From NCBI RefSeq assembly GCF_002868715.1, contig NZ_PKLZ01000016.1:1-64000 (forward strand): 64,000 nt of DNA, in the 5' to 3' direction. Under the pieces are notes generated by a model. The model saw only the letters and a list, made by a program, of their open reading frames with translations, did no database searches and was not told the origin of the DNA. The position numbers and the translations under genes are program-made. This stretch comes from Kineobactrum sediminis (lineage in GTDB: Bacteria; Pseudomonadota; Gammaproteobacteria; Pseudomonadales; Halieaceae). Each line of letters opens with the position of its first letter. Positions within the stretch are counted from its first letter, which is position 1. Shown in pieces: positions 41,771 through 50,636 of the stretch.

Positions 41771-42976
41771 GTGAACGCGGTAACCGATCAACAGAAACAG
41801 GCCTTTCGCGAAGAGGTTTCAGCCTGGCTACGGGCGAACAAACCGGCTGATCCGGGATTTTTGCTGCCCCAGTCATTCATGGAAGTGGGCAGTGAGCAAC
41901 AGCTGGATTTCCTGCGCGAGTGGCAATACAAGGTATGGTCCGCCGGCTACCTGGGAATGGCCTGGCCCGAGGCCTATGGCGGCCGCGGCATGGATCCCGT
42001 GTTCCAGGCCATTGCCGACCAGGAAATGCGCCGCCAGGCGGTGCCCATATGCTTCAACGTGATCGGCCTTGGCTGGGCCGGGCCGCTGATCAATGATATT
42101 GGCAGTGAGGCCGACAAGGCGCGTTACCTCAAGGGTATCCTTACCGGGGAGGACATCTGGTGCCAGGGCTTCTCCGAGCCGGACCACGGTTCTGACCTGG
42201 GTAATGCCCAGACCCGGGCGGTACGCGATGGTGACGACTACGTTATCAACGGCACCAAAATCTGGACCACCATGGGTAACTTCGCGAAATACATGATCCT
42301 TCTGGCTCGTACCAATCCGCAGGCCGAACGCAAATACGACGGTCTGTCTTTCTTTTTATCCCCCATGGACGTGCCGGGTATTGATGCCCGGCCGATCCGT
42401 AAACTCACCGGCGAGTACGGCTTCACCGAAACCTTCTTCACCGATGCCAGGATTCCCGCTGATTGCCTGATGGGGCAGGAAGGGGAGGGCTGGAAGATCG
42501 CCATGAAGACCCTGCAATATGAACGTGGCGCCGAGGCTGGAGCAGCCGGGGGCCTCGCCTTCGTACGCATTGTAATTGACGACATGATTGATCAGCTGCG
42601 GGATGTCCGTCGCGATGATGCTCCGGTACTGGACGATCCGGTGGTACGCGACCAGCTGGTACAGCTGGTCATGGAGGAAAAGGCCATTACGCTGGGTGAC
42701 CGGCGCGCCAATATAGGCGCGCTGAGTAACGACTACCCATTTTCGTTGCAGTTGTCCAACAAGCTGCGTTTCACCGAGAACACACGGCGGATGCGCCAGT
42801 TCGCCATTAATCTGCAGGGTGCGGACGGTGCCCTCTATGTGGGCGACGAGGAGGCAAGACAGGGCGGCTTCTGGCAGCGCGCCTATCTCAACAGTTTCTC
42901 GGCGACCATTGGTGGGGGTACCAGCCAGGTACAGGCCAATATCATTGCCGAACATATTCTTGGCCTGCCCAAGTAA
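41771..42976 (+). CDS. Acyl-CoA dehydrogenase, second (probable catalytic subunit)
   Basis: A 401-residue dehydrogenase. WCQGFSEPDHGSDLGNAQTR and GTKIWTTMGNFAKYM are the flavin-domain signatures. Glu in LQYERGAEAG sits at the helix-G catalytic-base position, and IGGGTSQVQANII is at the C-terminus. The GTG at 41771 has AAGGAGA about 6 bases upstream; an ATG at 41750 has none, so I prefer GTG. It ends 11 bases before the third dehydrogenase. Confidence 0.9.
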   Translation: MNAVTDQQKQAFREEVSAWLRANKPADPGFLLPQSFMEVGSEQQLDFLREWQYKVWSAGYLGMAWPEAYGGRGMDPVFQAIADQEMRRQAVPICFNVIGLGWAGPLINDIGSEADKARYLKGILTGEDIWCQGFSEPDHGSDLGNAQTRAVRDGDDYVINGTKIWTTMGNFAKYMILLARTNPQAERKYDGLSFFLSPMDVPGIDARPIRKLTGEYGFTETFFTDARIPADCLMGQEGEGWKIAMKTLQYERGAEAGAAGGLAFVRIVIDDMIDQLRDVRRDDAPVLDDPVVRDQLVQLVMEEKAITLGDRRANIGALSNDYPFSLQLSNKLRFTENTRRMRQFAINLQGADGALYVGDEEARQGGFWQRAYLNSFSATIGGGTSQVQANIIAEHILGLPK

Positions 42977-42987
42977 GGAGCGTACAA

Positions 42988-44115
42988 GTGTCTGTTATTG
43001 GTAGTACAACGCTGGTATTCAGCGAAGAGCAGGCGATGATCCTTGATGTCGCTCGTGAGTTTTGTCGGGACCAGTCGGATATTACCGCTGTGCGGGCCCA
43101 GCTGGAGTCCCCCGATGGCTTTGACCCCGGCGTCTGGCAACAGATGGTGGCGCTCGGCTGGGCAGGTATTGCCCTGCCCGAGCGGGTCGGGGGCGCCGGC
43201 CTTGGTATGGCTGCGGTCGTGCCGGTACTGGAGTCCATGGGCCGGGCTTTACTGGGCGGCCCGTTAATGAGCACAGCCCTCGCCGGGCAACTGGTTTTGC
43301 GTGCGGCAGGTGAGGAACAGGACGAATTACTGTCCGCCATTGCCGCGGGCCAGCCGGCCACGATCGCATGGCTGGACAACCACGACTGGGGGTCCGCTGG
43401 CATCCAGTGCGAACTCGACGCCAACGGTGTTTTGCAGGGTCGCAAGCAACAGGTGATGGATGCTGCCGGGGCCGAATGGTTCCTGGTGGTGGCGCAGCAG
43501 GCCGGGGAGCCGGTGCTGGCGGTACTGCCGGCGAGTGCGGTAGCGGCGGATGCGCGCAGGGACTGCATTCTCATAGACCAGACCCGGCGTGCGCAGACCA
43601 TTGATTTTACCGGCATTGCAGTGGCGTCAACGGCGGTGCTGAAGGGTCCTCAGGTTGCGGCGGCGCTGCGCGATGTGCGTCTGCTGGGTGCCTTGCTGGT
43701 GGCGGCGGAGTCGGGTGGCAGCGCGGCGTCGTGTCTCGATACCACTGTTGACTACCTGAAAACCCGCAAGCAGTTTGGCAAGTTGATCGGTTCCTATCAG
43801 GCGCTCAAGCATCCCTGCGTGGACATCCTGGTGGCGGTGGATTCAACCCGCTCCTTTGTGTATCACGCGGCCAGCCTGCTCGATGACGGCCCCCTCAGCC
43901 GGGACGCGGAAATCGGCTGCCGGATGGCCAAGGCGCAGGCCACTGAAACACTCAAGTACGCCGGCGACCGGGCAATCCAGTTTCACGGCGGCATGGGCTT
44001 TACCTACGAATGTGATGCCCAGCTGTACGTGCGTCGTGCCCAATGGGCCCAGCAACAGTTTGGCGATGCCCAGCACCAGCGCAAACAGCTTGCCCATCTG
44101 CTGCTGGATGCCTGA
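42988..44115 (+). CDS. Acyl-CoA dehydrogenase, third (probable non-catalytic partner)
   Basis: A 375-residue, more divergent paralogue. The family ends are kept, with TRKQFGKLIGSYQALKHPC and QFHGGMGFTYECDAQLYVRR. The helix-G region reads DVRLLGALLVAAESGG, without the ER of the other two, and no alternative Glu is obvious at the C-terminus. This fits the structural subunit of alpha2beta2 dehydrogenases known for sterol side chains in Mycobacterium. GTG start behind AAGGAG. Confidence 0.85.
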   Translation: MSVIGSTTLVFSEEQAMILDVAREFCRDQSDITAVRAQLESPDGFDPGVWQQMVALGWAGIALPERVGGAGLGMAAVVPVLESMGRALLGGPLMSTALAGQLVLRAAGEEQDELLSAIAAGQPATIAWLDNHDWGSAGIQCELDANGVLQGRKQQVMDAAGAEWFLVVAQQAGEPVLAVLPASAVAADARRDCILIDQTRRAQTIDFTGIAVASTAVLKGPQVAAALRDVRLLGALLVAAESGGSAASCLDTTVDYLKTRKQFGKLIGSYQALKHPCVDILVAVDSTRSFVYHAASLLDDGPLSRDAEIGCRMAKAQATETLKYAGDRAIQFHGGMGFTYECDAQLYVRRAQWAQQQFGDAQHQRKQLAHLLLDA

Positions 44116-44177
44116 TGTTGTCGCCTGCCGTGAGCCGGCCGAGAGGTCTGGTCCGCGTGCGGCTGCGTAGATGATGC

Positions 44178-45566
44178 ATGAGTAAAAAACCGGCAAAAAT
44201 ACGCCAGGGCAGTTTTGGTCGCGGGCTGTCGATTTCCCTGGCAGGTTTGCGCGCAGGGAGCGCGTTCGCAATTGATAATGCCCTGCAACGGTTGCGCGGC
44301 GACGCTGATGCGGCGCCAGAGGAATCGGCGTTCATCCGGCGAGAGGCGCGGCGCTTTGTCACCGAACTCGGTAGACTCAAGGGTACCTACGTCAAGATCG
44401 GGCAGATGTTTGCCCTGCTGGGCGAGCACTTCCTGCCACCCGCCCTGACCGAGGCGCTGCACGAACTGGAAGCGGCGACCGAACCGCTACCCTGGGCGAC
44501 CATAGAACCTCATTTGCGCGCCAGCTTGGGAGCGCGCCTACAGGAACTTGAAGTGGAGCCCGAGGCGCTGGCGGCTGCCTCGCTGTCGCAGGTGCACCGG
44601 GCCACCATCAGGGCCACCGGCGAAAACATCTGCCTCAAGATCCAGTATCCCGGTTTGCGGGACGTTATTGACAGTGACTTTGATGCCGTAGTGCGGATGC
44701 TGGTTCTGGCCCGCTGGGTCAGGACCGGGCGCGAGCTGGATGCCTGGCTGGAATCCATGCGTACCCACCTGCATCACGAAATCGATTACCTGCGGGAAGC
44801 ACAGATGGGTGACGCCGTCGCCGCACTGGTGGCAGAGGATACCGCTTCCCGCAAGCATGGTCGCTACTATGTGCCGCAGCGGTTTCCCCGTTATTGCCGA
44901 CCCGATGTGCTGGCTCTGGAATATATTGATGGCCGGCTGGTGACCCATCCGCAAGTGCTCGCGCTCTCCCAGCGGCGCCGCAATGCCCTGGGCCGGAATA
45001 TGCTGGAGCTGTTCTTTCATGAACTGTACAGCTGGGGAATTCTGCAGACCGACCCGAACTTTGGCAATTACCTGATCCGCAGTGACGGCAATCGTGACGA
45101 ACTGGTATTGCTGGACTTTGGCTCTACCCTCAGTTGCGAGGAACCCTTTCTCAAGCACCTGGGTAATGCCATTGCCGCCGGCCAGGAGCAGGACCGGGAG
45201 GCGCTGTTGGCCAGCCTGGTGGGGCTGGGCTGCCTGGATGAAAAGAGCTCGGACTTTGCCCGGGACAGCTTCAGTGACTTCTGTTTCGGCTTGCTGGAGC
45301 CGCTGCGGCCGGCGGACCAACTGCCGCCTGAATACCTGAATGCCGCCGGCGAGTATTGCTGGGGCCGCTCACAACTCTTGCGCCGCGCGGGTAAGAATGC
45401 TGCCAGTGCAGCAACGTCACTGGACTTTGCAACGCCCTCGCGGGACTTTGCGCTGATTGCCCGCAAGCTGACCGGTGTGTTTACCTTTATTTCCGTGCTG
45501 GATGCCCAGTTCAATGCGCACGACCTGGTAACCCGGCATATCCGTCGCTGGCGGAAGAGGCACTGA
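44178..45566 (+). CDS. UbiB/ABC1 (AarF) family atypical kinase 1
   Basis: A 462-residue protein of the UbiB-like kinase family, whose members assist ubiquinone synthesis or lipid metabolism. The family-specific KIGQ is at residues 73-76. The AAAS loop that replaces the Gly-rich loop is in LAAASLSQVHRA, and LLDFGSTLS holds the DFG Asp. QTDPNFGNYLI is also typical. No membrane anchor at the C-terminus is evident. It is followed by a paralogue with no gap. Confidence 0.88.
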   Translation: MSKKPAKIRQGSFGRGLSISLAGLRAGSAFAIDNALQRLRGDADAAPEESAFIRREARRFVTELGRLKGTYVKIGQMFALLGEHFLPPALTEALHELEAATEPLPWATIEPHLRASLGARLQELEVEPEALAAASLSQVHRATIRATGENICLKIQYPGLRDVIDSDFDAVVRMLVLARWVRTGRELDAWLESMRTHLHHEIDYLREAQMGDAVAALVAEDTASRKHGRYYVPQRFPRYCRPDVLALEYIDGRLVTHPQVLALSQRRRNALGRNMLELFFHELYSWGILQTDPNFGNYLIRSDGNRDELVLLDFGSTLSCEEPFLKHLGNAIAAGQEQDREALLASLVGLGCLDEKSSDFARDSFSDFCFGLLEPLRPADQLPPEYLNAAGEYCWGRSQLLRRAGKNAASAATSLDFATPSRDFALIARKLTGVFTFISVLDAQFNAHDLVTRHIRRWRKRH

Positions 45567-46889
45567 ATGGCAGGCGATGACACGACAGACAGCCCGGTTC
45601 CCCAGGGCCGGCTGCGCCGGCTGGCGGGGATGGCGCGGTTGGCCGGGGGCATTGCCGGTGGCATGCTTGCGGAGGGTGAGCGGCAGTTGCGCGCCGGTAA
45701 GCGACCGCAGGCACGGGATCTGCTGCTTACTCCCGGCAATGCCCTGCGCCTGACCAGGCAGCTCTCCCGCATGCGCGGCGCTGCCATGAAACTCGGGCAG
45801 ATACTGTCCATGGATACGGGCAACCTGGTGCCCCCTGAACTGGCGGAGATTCTGGCGCGGTTGCGCGCAGACGCCCAGGCGATGCCAGCCAAACAGTTGC
45901 GTGAGGCCCTGACACTCGCCTACGGGGCCGACTGGGATCCTGCCGAGCATGAGTTCCAATGGCGACCACTGGCTGCCGCGTCCATCGGCCAGGTGCATTG
46001 TATACGGGCTCCGGATGGCCGCGAGGCAGTGCTCAAGATCCAGTATCCTGGTGTGGCCCGCAGCATCGATAGCGATGTGGATAATATTGCGACGCTCCTG
46101 CGGATGTCCGGCCTGTTGCCCCGCCAGCTGGATATCGAACCCTTGCTGGCGGATGTGCGGGTGCAATTGAAAGAGGAGGCGGACTATCTGAGAGAGGCGA
46201 AATACCTCAATCGGTTTCGCGGGCATCTTCAGGGAGACAGCCGCTTTGTGCTGCCCGAAGTGCTGCCGTCGCTTACTCGACGTACTGTCCTGGCGATGAC
46301 CTATGTCGAGGGCGAACCCGTTGAAACGGTCGTGCTGCAACCGGCGGCCGAGCGCAACCGGGTGATGACCGTATTAATCGAGTTGCTGTTGACCGAGTTG
46401 TTTGAACTGCGGCTGATGCAGACGGACCCCAATTTTGCCAATTACCTGTATCGTCCCGATGACGGCGCCATCGTGTTGCTCGATTTTGGCGCCACCCGCC
46501 CCTTCAAGGCGGCCTTTGCACGGGATTATGGGCGTTTGGCAGCTGCGGCGATGGCCGCTGATCGCGAGGGTGTCGCCCGCGCGGCAATACGCATCGGCTA
46601 TGCCATGGGTGAACCCGGGTCGCCTTATCGCGAACTGGTACTGGATATGCTGTTGCTGGCGCTGGAACCCCTGCGCCACGAGGGGCCTTATGATTTTGGT
46701 AATTCGGATATGCCCGCCAGGCTTATGGAGCTGGGTCAGTCGGTGACCGGGTTTCGCGATTTCTGGCAGGCGCCGCCAACCCATGCGGTGTATTTTCATC
46801 GCAAGCTGGGCGGCATGTTCATGCTCGCTCATCGCCTGCGGGCCAGGGTTGACGTGCGTGCGCTGATGGCCCGCTGGGTCAATGGTTGA
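45567..46889 (+). CDS. UbiB/ABC1 (AarF) family atypical kinase 2
   Basis: A 440-residue paralogue of the preceding gene, starting directly after its TGA. It has KLGQ at residues 75-78, LAAASIGQVHCI for the AAAS loop, and QTDPNFANYLYRPDDG followed by VLLDFGATRPF. The two are distinct enough that the duplication is old. True UbiB usually sits in ubiE-ubiJ-ubiB, so these are likely extra members. It overlaps nagA by 11 bases. Confidence 0.88.
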   Translation: MAGDDTTDSPVPQGRLRRLAGMARLAGGIAGGMLAEGERQLRAGKRPQARDLLLTPGNALRLTRQLSRMRGAAMKLGQILSMDTGNLVPPELAEILARLRADAQAMPAKQLREALTLAYGADWDPAEHEFQWRPLAAASIGQVHCIRAPDGREAVLKIQYPGVARSIDSDVDNIATLLRMSGLLPRQLDIEPLLADVRVQLKEEADYLREAKYLNRFRGHLQGDSRFVLPEVLPSLTRRTVLAMTYVEGEPVETVVLQPAAERNRVMTVLIELLLTELFELRLMQTDPNFANYLYRPDDGAIVLLDFGATRPFKAAFARDYGRLAAAAMAADREGVARAAIRIGYAMGEPGSPYRELVLDMLLLALEPLRHEGPYDFGNSDMPARLMELGQSVTGFRDFWQAPPTHAVYFHRKLGGMFMLAHRLRARVDVRALMARWVNG

Positions 46890-48033
46890 TGCGGTTACCG
46901 GCAACCCAGGTCGCCTTCACCCGCAGCGCGTCATCAAGCAGCACCAGGTCCGCCCTGCAGCCCGGCGCAATGCGTCCCAGTCGCGGTTCATCCAGGAATT
47001 GCGCCGGGTACAGAGAGGCCATGCGCAGGCATTCTTCCAGTGCAAGACCAACCTTCTCATGGCAGTAGCGCACGCCATCTACCATGGTAATCGCGCTACC
47101 GGCGAGTGAGCCCTCACTATTTACCAGCCTGCCATCGCGCTCCTCAATTATTTCACCATAGAGTTCAAAGCTGCGACGGTCGCTGCCCGCGGTAGCCATG
47201 GCGTCACTGACCAGGTACAGCTTGCCCGGCGGGGCGCAGCGCTGGGCGATGCGGATGCTGGCCGGGTGCACATGGTGGCCGTCGGCGATGATGCCCAGCC
47301 AGCAGCCAACGCTGCTCAGGGCGGCTCCGGTTACCCCGGGTTCCCGCGCGCTGAGTGGGCTCATGGCATTGAACAGGTGGGTGAAACCACGAAGTCCTTC
47401 GCTACAGGCTTGCTGGACCTGGGTGAAGCTCGCGTTGCTGTGGCCGGCACAGACCATGACACCGGCGTCGACGAGGCGGCGGATCTGCCCGGGCAACATC
47501 AGTTCCGGTGCCAGGGTCAGTACCCGTGGCAGGTCGGTGAGTCTGCACAGCCAATCAATATCGTCACCGGTAGCGATACGTAACCGATCTGCGCGATGGG
47601 TACCCCGGCGGGCCTGCGCAAAAAAAGGGCCTTCAATATGAATGCCCAGAATACCGGCTATACCCATCCTGCGAGCGCCGCGCACGGCGGTCACACCCGC
47701 CTCGTATACATCCCGCGTATCGCTTAGCAGGGTGGGCAGCAGGCTGGTAGTGCCCCCCTGCCGATGGCTTGCGCTGATGTGCTCGAGCGCCTCGACCGTT
47801 GGCGTGTTATTGAACAACATGCCGCCGCCGCCATTGACCTGCAGGTCGATAAACCCCGGCGCCAGGTAACCTCGGGATAACTCCTCGCAGGGTATGCCTG
47901 CGGGTATATCCGGCCCTGGCACCAGACTGTCAATGCAGCCCGCGAGCAGCAGCAGGCCGCAGTCATGGTGCCACCGTTCCCCATCAAACAGGGAGGGGAC
48001 ACGTAGGGCGCGATCAGGTTGTGATGATGTCAT
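46879..48033 (-). CDS. nagA: N-acetylglucosamine-6-phosphate deacetylase
   Basis: A 384-residue amidohydrolase. Metal and active-site motifs are GIHIEGPFFAQARRG, CAGHSNA, GFTHLFNAMSPL, IIADGHHVHP and LVSDAMATAG with the catalytic Asp. APGFIDLQVNGGGG is the usual N-terminal part. I start at ATG 48033, which has AGGGA upstream; the ATG at 48072 has no such site. No nagB, transporter or regulator is adjacent. Confidence 0.92.
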   Translation of the reverse strand: MTSSQPDRALRVPSLFDGERWHHDCGLLLLAGCIDSLVPGPDIPAGIPCEELSRGYLAPGFIDLQVNGGGGMLFNNTPTVEALEHISASHRQGGTTSLLPTLLSDTRDVYEAGVTAVRGARRMGIAGILGIHIEGPFFAQARRGTHRADRLRIATGDDIDWLCRLTDLPRVLTLAPELMLPGQIRRLVDAGVMVCAGHSNASFTQVQQACSEGLRGFTHLFNAMSPLSAREPGVTGAALSSVGCWLGIIADGHHVHPASIRIAQRCAPPGKLYLVSDAMATAGSDRRSFELYGEIIEERDGRLVNSEGSLAGSAITMVDGVRYCHEKVGLALEECLRMASLYPAQFLDEPRLGRIAPGCRADLVLLDDALRVKATWVAGNRINH

Positions 48034-48187
48034 CTGGCCATTCCCTAGCGACTGAGTACAGGAGGGAATCATGAGCCGCGCCGGGCTCGCTCCGTGTCGT
48101 CATTATGTCCGCTGTCTGTGTGCGGCAAAAGACTACAATAGTGTTATGCTCCGATCCAGCCAAGAACTCAATAACAAGAGGTTAGTC

Positions 48188-50635
48188 ATGTTCAAACACT
48201 CTTTGACGATAGTGGTGGTGAGCGCGCTGCTGGTAGCCTGCAGCGATTCCGATGACTCGGCACCAGCGCCGCAGCCGGAACCTGAGCCCAGCCTCATCTA
48301 TTCGGCTGAGGTGAGGCGCACCGACTTTGGTATACCGCATATTACCGCGGATGACTGGGGCAGTCTTGGTTACGGATTCGGATATGCCTATGCCCAGGAT
48401 AACTTCTGCATCGCCATGCGCGAGATCGTGTTCGCCAGCGGGCGCTCGACAGAATTGATGGGGGAGGGGATGGGTAGTGTGGAATCCGATTTCCTGTTCC
48501 GCTTCCTTAATGGCAACAAGGATGACTTTGCGGAGGAGTTTGTTTCGGAGCTGCCGCCCTTTGCGCGAGAGCTTGCCGAGGGCTATACCCAGGGTATGAA
48601 CCGTTATCTCGAGGAAACCGGTGTTGCCAACCTGCCGGCGGGCGAGCTTGGCTGCCGCGATGCAGAGTGGGTATTTGCCTTCGACTCAATCGACCTGTTT
48701 CTGCTGTTGCGTCGCGAGGCGCTCCGCGGCAGTTCCGAGCAGGGGATTTTCCGCCGTGCGCTACTGGCCACGACAGGCCCTGCCCTGGTTGCCGACAGCG
48801 CACCGGGCGTTGATCTGGACGAGGCCGCCCGGGCGCTGTCAGACGCGGCTGCAGAGTTGCGCGATCTGGATCGCGGCAGCAACGGCCTGGCGCTGGGGCG
48901 CGACGCCACCCGCGACGGCAGCGGCATGCTGTTGGGTAATCCTCATCAGCCCTGGTTTGGGGCGGGCGCCTGGTACCAGGCCCACCTGACCCTGCCGGGC
49001 ACCTATGACGTTGCCGGTGCCGCTCTGCACGGTTTCCCCTTTATTGGTATCGGTTTCAACCGCGACGTCGCCTGGACCCACACGGTTTCGCTGGCCAACC
49101 GTTTCAGCCTGTTCGAGCTCAAGCTCAACCCGGACAACCTGCTGCAATATGATTATGACGGCGAGTGGCGCGACATTGTGCCCGAGGTCATTACCATCCA
49201 GGTCAAGCTGCCCGATGGCACGCTGGAGGACCGCCAGCAGACCTTCTACGTTTCACAATACGGCCCGGTGATTAATCTCAAGGGTGTCAGTCCGGCCCTG
49301 GATGGCTGGCCCATGTTCAATGGTTCGGTGCTTGCCTTCAGGGACGCCAACCTCCTTACCGGTATCCGCGGTATTGAGCAGTGGATCAACAAGGGCCAGG
49401 CAACGTCTATCGACGACTATGTGGCGGCACTGCAAAGTATTGGCAATCCCGTGTTCCACGAGATTGCCGCAGACCGGACGGGCGAGGCCTTTTATGGTGA
49501 ATTGTCAGCGGTACCCTTTATAACCCAGGAGCAGATTGATCGCTGCGTGAATGGTGTGGTTGGGCCACTGCTGGCATCCGCTACGACCAATGTGATCCTG
49601 TCCCTGGACGGCTCGGATCCCACTTGTGAGTGGGGTGAAGATCCGGAGGCACCACCCGGCACTAACCTGTATGGCGCGTCGCAGTTGCCACAGCTGCGCA
49701 CCACTGATTATGTGGGCAACAGCAATAACAGCTATTGGCTCAGCGATGCCAACAACCCACTGGAAGGGTTCCCCAGTGTGATGGGCCCCGTAGGCCACGA
49801 GGGCCAGCAGCAGTTCCTGCGCACCCGGCTGGGCCATTTGATGGTGGCGGAACGCAAGGCCGGTACTGACGGTCTCGATCCGGAACCCCTGTTTGACCTG
49901 GAATCACTCAAGGGCATGATGTATGCCAACCGGGTTTATGGTGCGGAACTGGTGATGGACGATATCCTCGTTATCTGCGCCACGGATGCAGCCGTATCCG
50001 TGCTCCCCGCCTGTAATGTGCTGGCAAACTGGGATCGCAAGGTTAACCTCGATAGCATGGGTGCCCAGGTATTTACCGAGTTCTGGAGCATTATTCGTGG
50101 CCAGCTGGGTAACTCCTTCCAGAATATTGTGCAGAGTGACGAGTTCTGGGCGCAGGATTACGATGTCAGCGATCCGCTCAATACACCTGCCGGTATTGAT
50201 ATCTCAATACCAGCCAACCACGACCGGGTTATCGCGGCACTGGCATCGGCAACCTCTCGCCTGCAGGCGGCTTCGGTTGCGCTGGACGCGCCATGGTCCG
50301 AAGTGCAGGTACTGGAGCGCAATGGTGTACGCGTTCCCATTCATGGTGGCACGGGCAACATGGGTGTTTACGGGGCTATCAGTGCGGGACTTTCCGAGGG
50401 CGGCTATATTAACCCGCGCGCCGGCAACTCCTACATTCAGGCGGTAACCTGGGACGAAACGGAGTGCCCCATAGCGGATGTCATTCTGGTGCCATCGCAG
50501 TCAACGGATCCCGAATCGCCGTATTTCAGCGACCAGACAGAGCTTTATTCCAATAAGGAGTGGGTGCGCTTCCCATTCTGCGAGTCGGATATCGCCGCAG
50601 CCCAGATCGGCGAAACCCTGCTGCTGCAGGAATAA
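48188..50635 (+). CDS. Penicillin-acylase family (S45) lipoprotein, PvdQ/aculeacin-acylase-like
   Basis: An 815-residue N-terminal-nucleophile hydrolase. The lipobox LVAC ends at Cys18, so it is probably an exported lipoprotein, unusual for the soluble periplasmic family. The self-cleavage and nucleophile Ser231 lies in DRGSNGLALG, giving an alpha chain of about 210 residues and a beta chain of 585. GMLLGNPHQPWFGAGAWYQA and NRDVAWTHTVSLANRF match acyl-homoserine-lactone acylases such as PvdQ. The actual amide substrate is unknown. Confidence 0.88.
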   Translation: MFKHSLTIVVVSALLVACSDSDDSAPAPQPEPEPSLIYSAEVRRTDFGIPHITADDWGSLGYGFGYAYAQDNFCIAMREIVFASGRSTELMGEGMGSVESDFLFRFLNGNKDDFAEEFVSELPPFARELAEGYTQGMNRYLEETGVANLPAGELGCRDAEWVFAFDSIDLFLLLRREALRGSSEQGIFRRALLATTGPALVADSAPGVDLDEAARALSDAAAELRDLDRGSNGLALGRDATRDGSGMLLGNPHQPWFGAGAWYQAHLTLPGTYDVAGAALHGFPFIGIGFNRDVAWTHTVSLANRFSLFELKLNPDNLLQYDYDGEWRDIVPEVITIQVKLPDGTLEDRQQTFYVSQYGPVINLKGVSPALDGWPMFNGSVLAFRDANLLTGIRGIEQWINKGQATSIDDYVAALQSIGNPVFHEIAADRTGEAFYGELSAVPFITQEQIDRCVNGVVGPLLASATTNVILSLDGSDPTCEWGEDPEAPPGTNLYGASQLPQLRTTDYVGNSNNSYWLSDANNPLEGFPSVMGPVGHEGQQQFLRTRLGHLMVAERKAGTDGLDPEPLFDLESLKGMMYANRVYGAELVMDDILVICATDAAVSVLPACNVLANWDRKVNLDSMGAQVFTEFWSIIRGQLGNSFQNIVQSDEFWAQDYDVSDPLNTPAGIDISIPANHDRVIAALASATSRLQAASVALDAPWSEVQVLERNGVRVPIHGGTGNMGVYGAISAGLSEGGYINPRAGNSYIQAVTWDETECPIADVILVPSQSTDPESPYFSDQTELYSNKEWVRFPFCESDIAAAQIGETLLLQE

Positions 50636-50636
50636 T

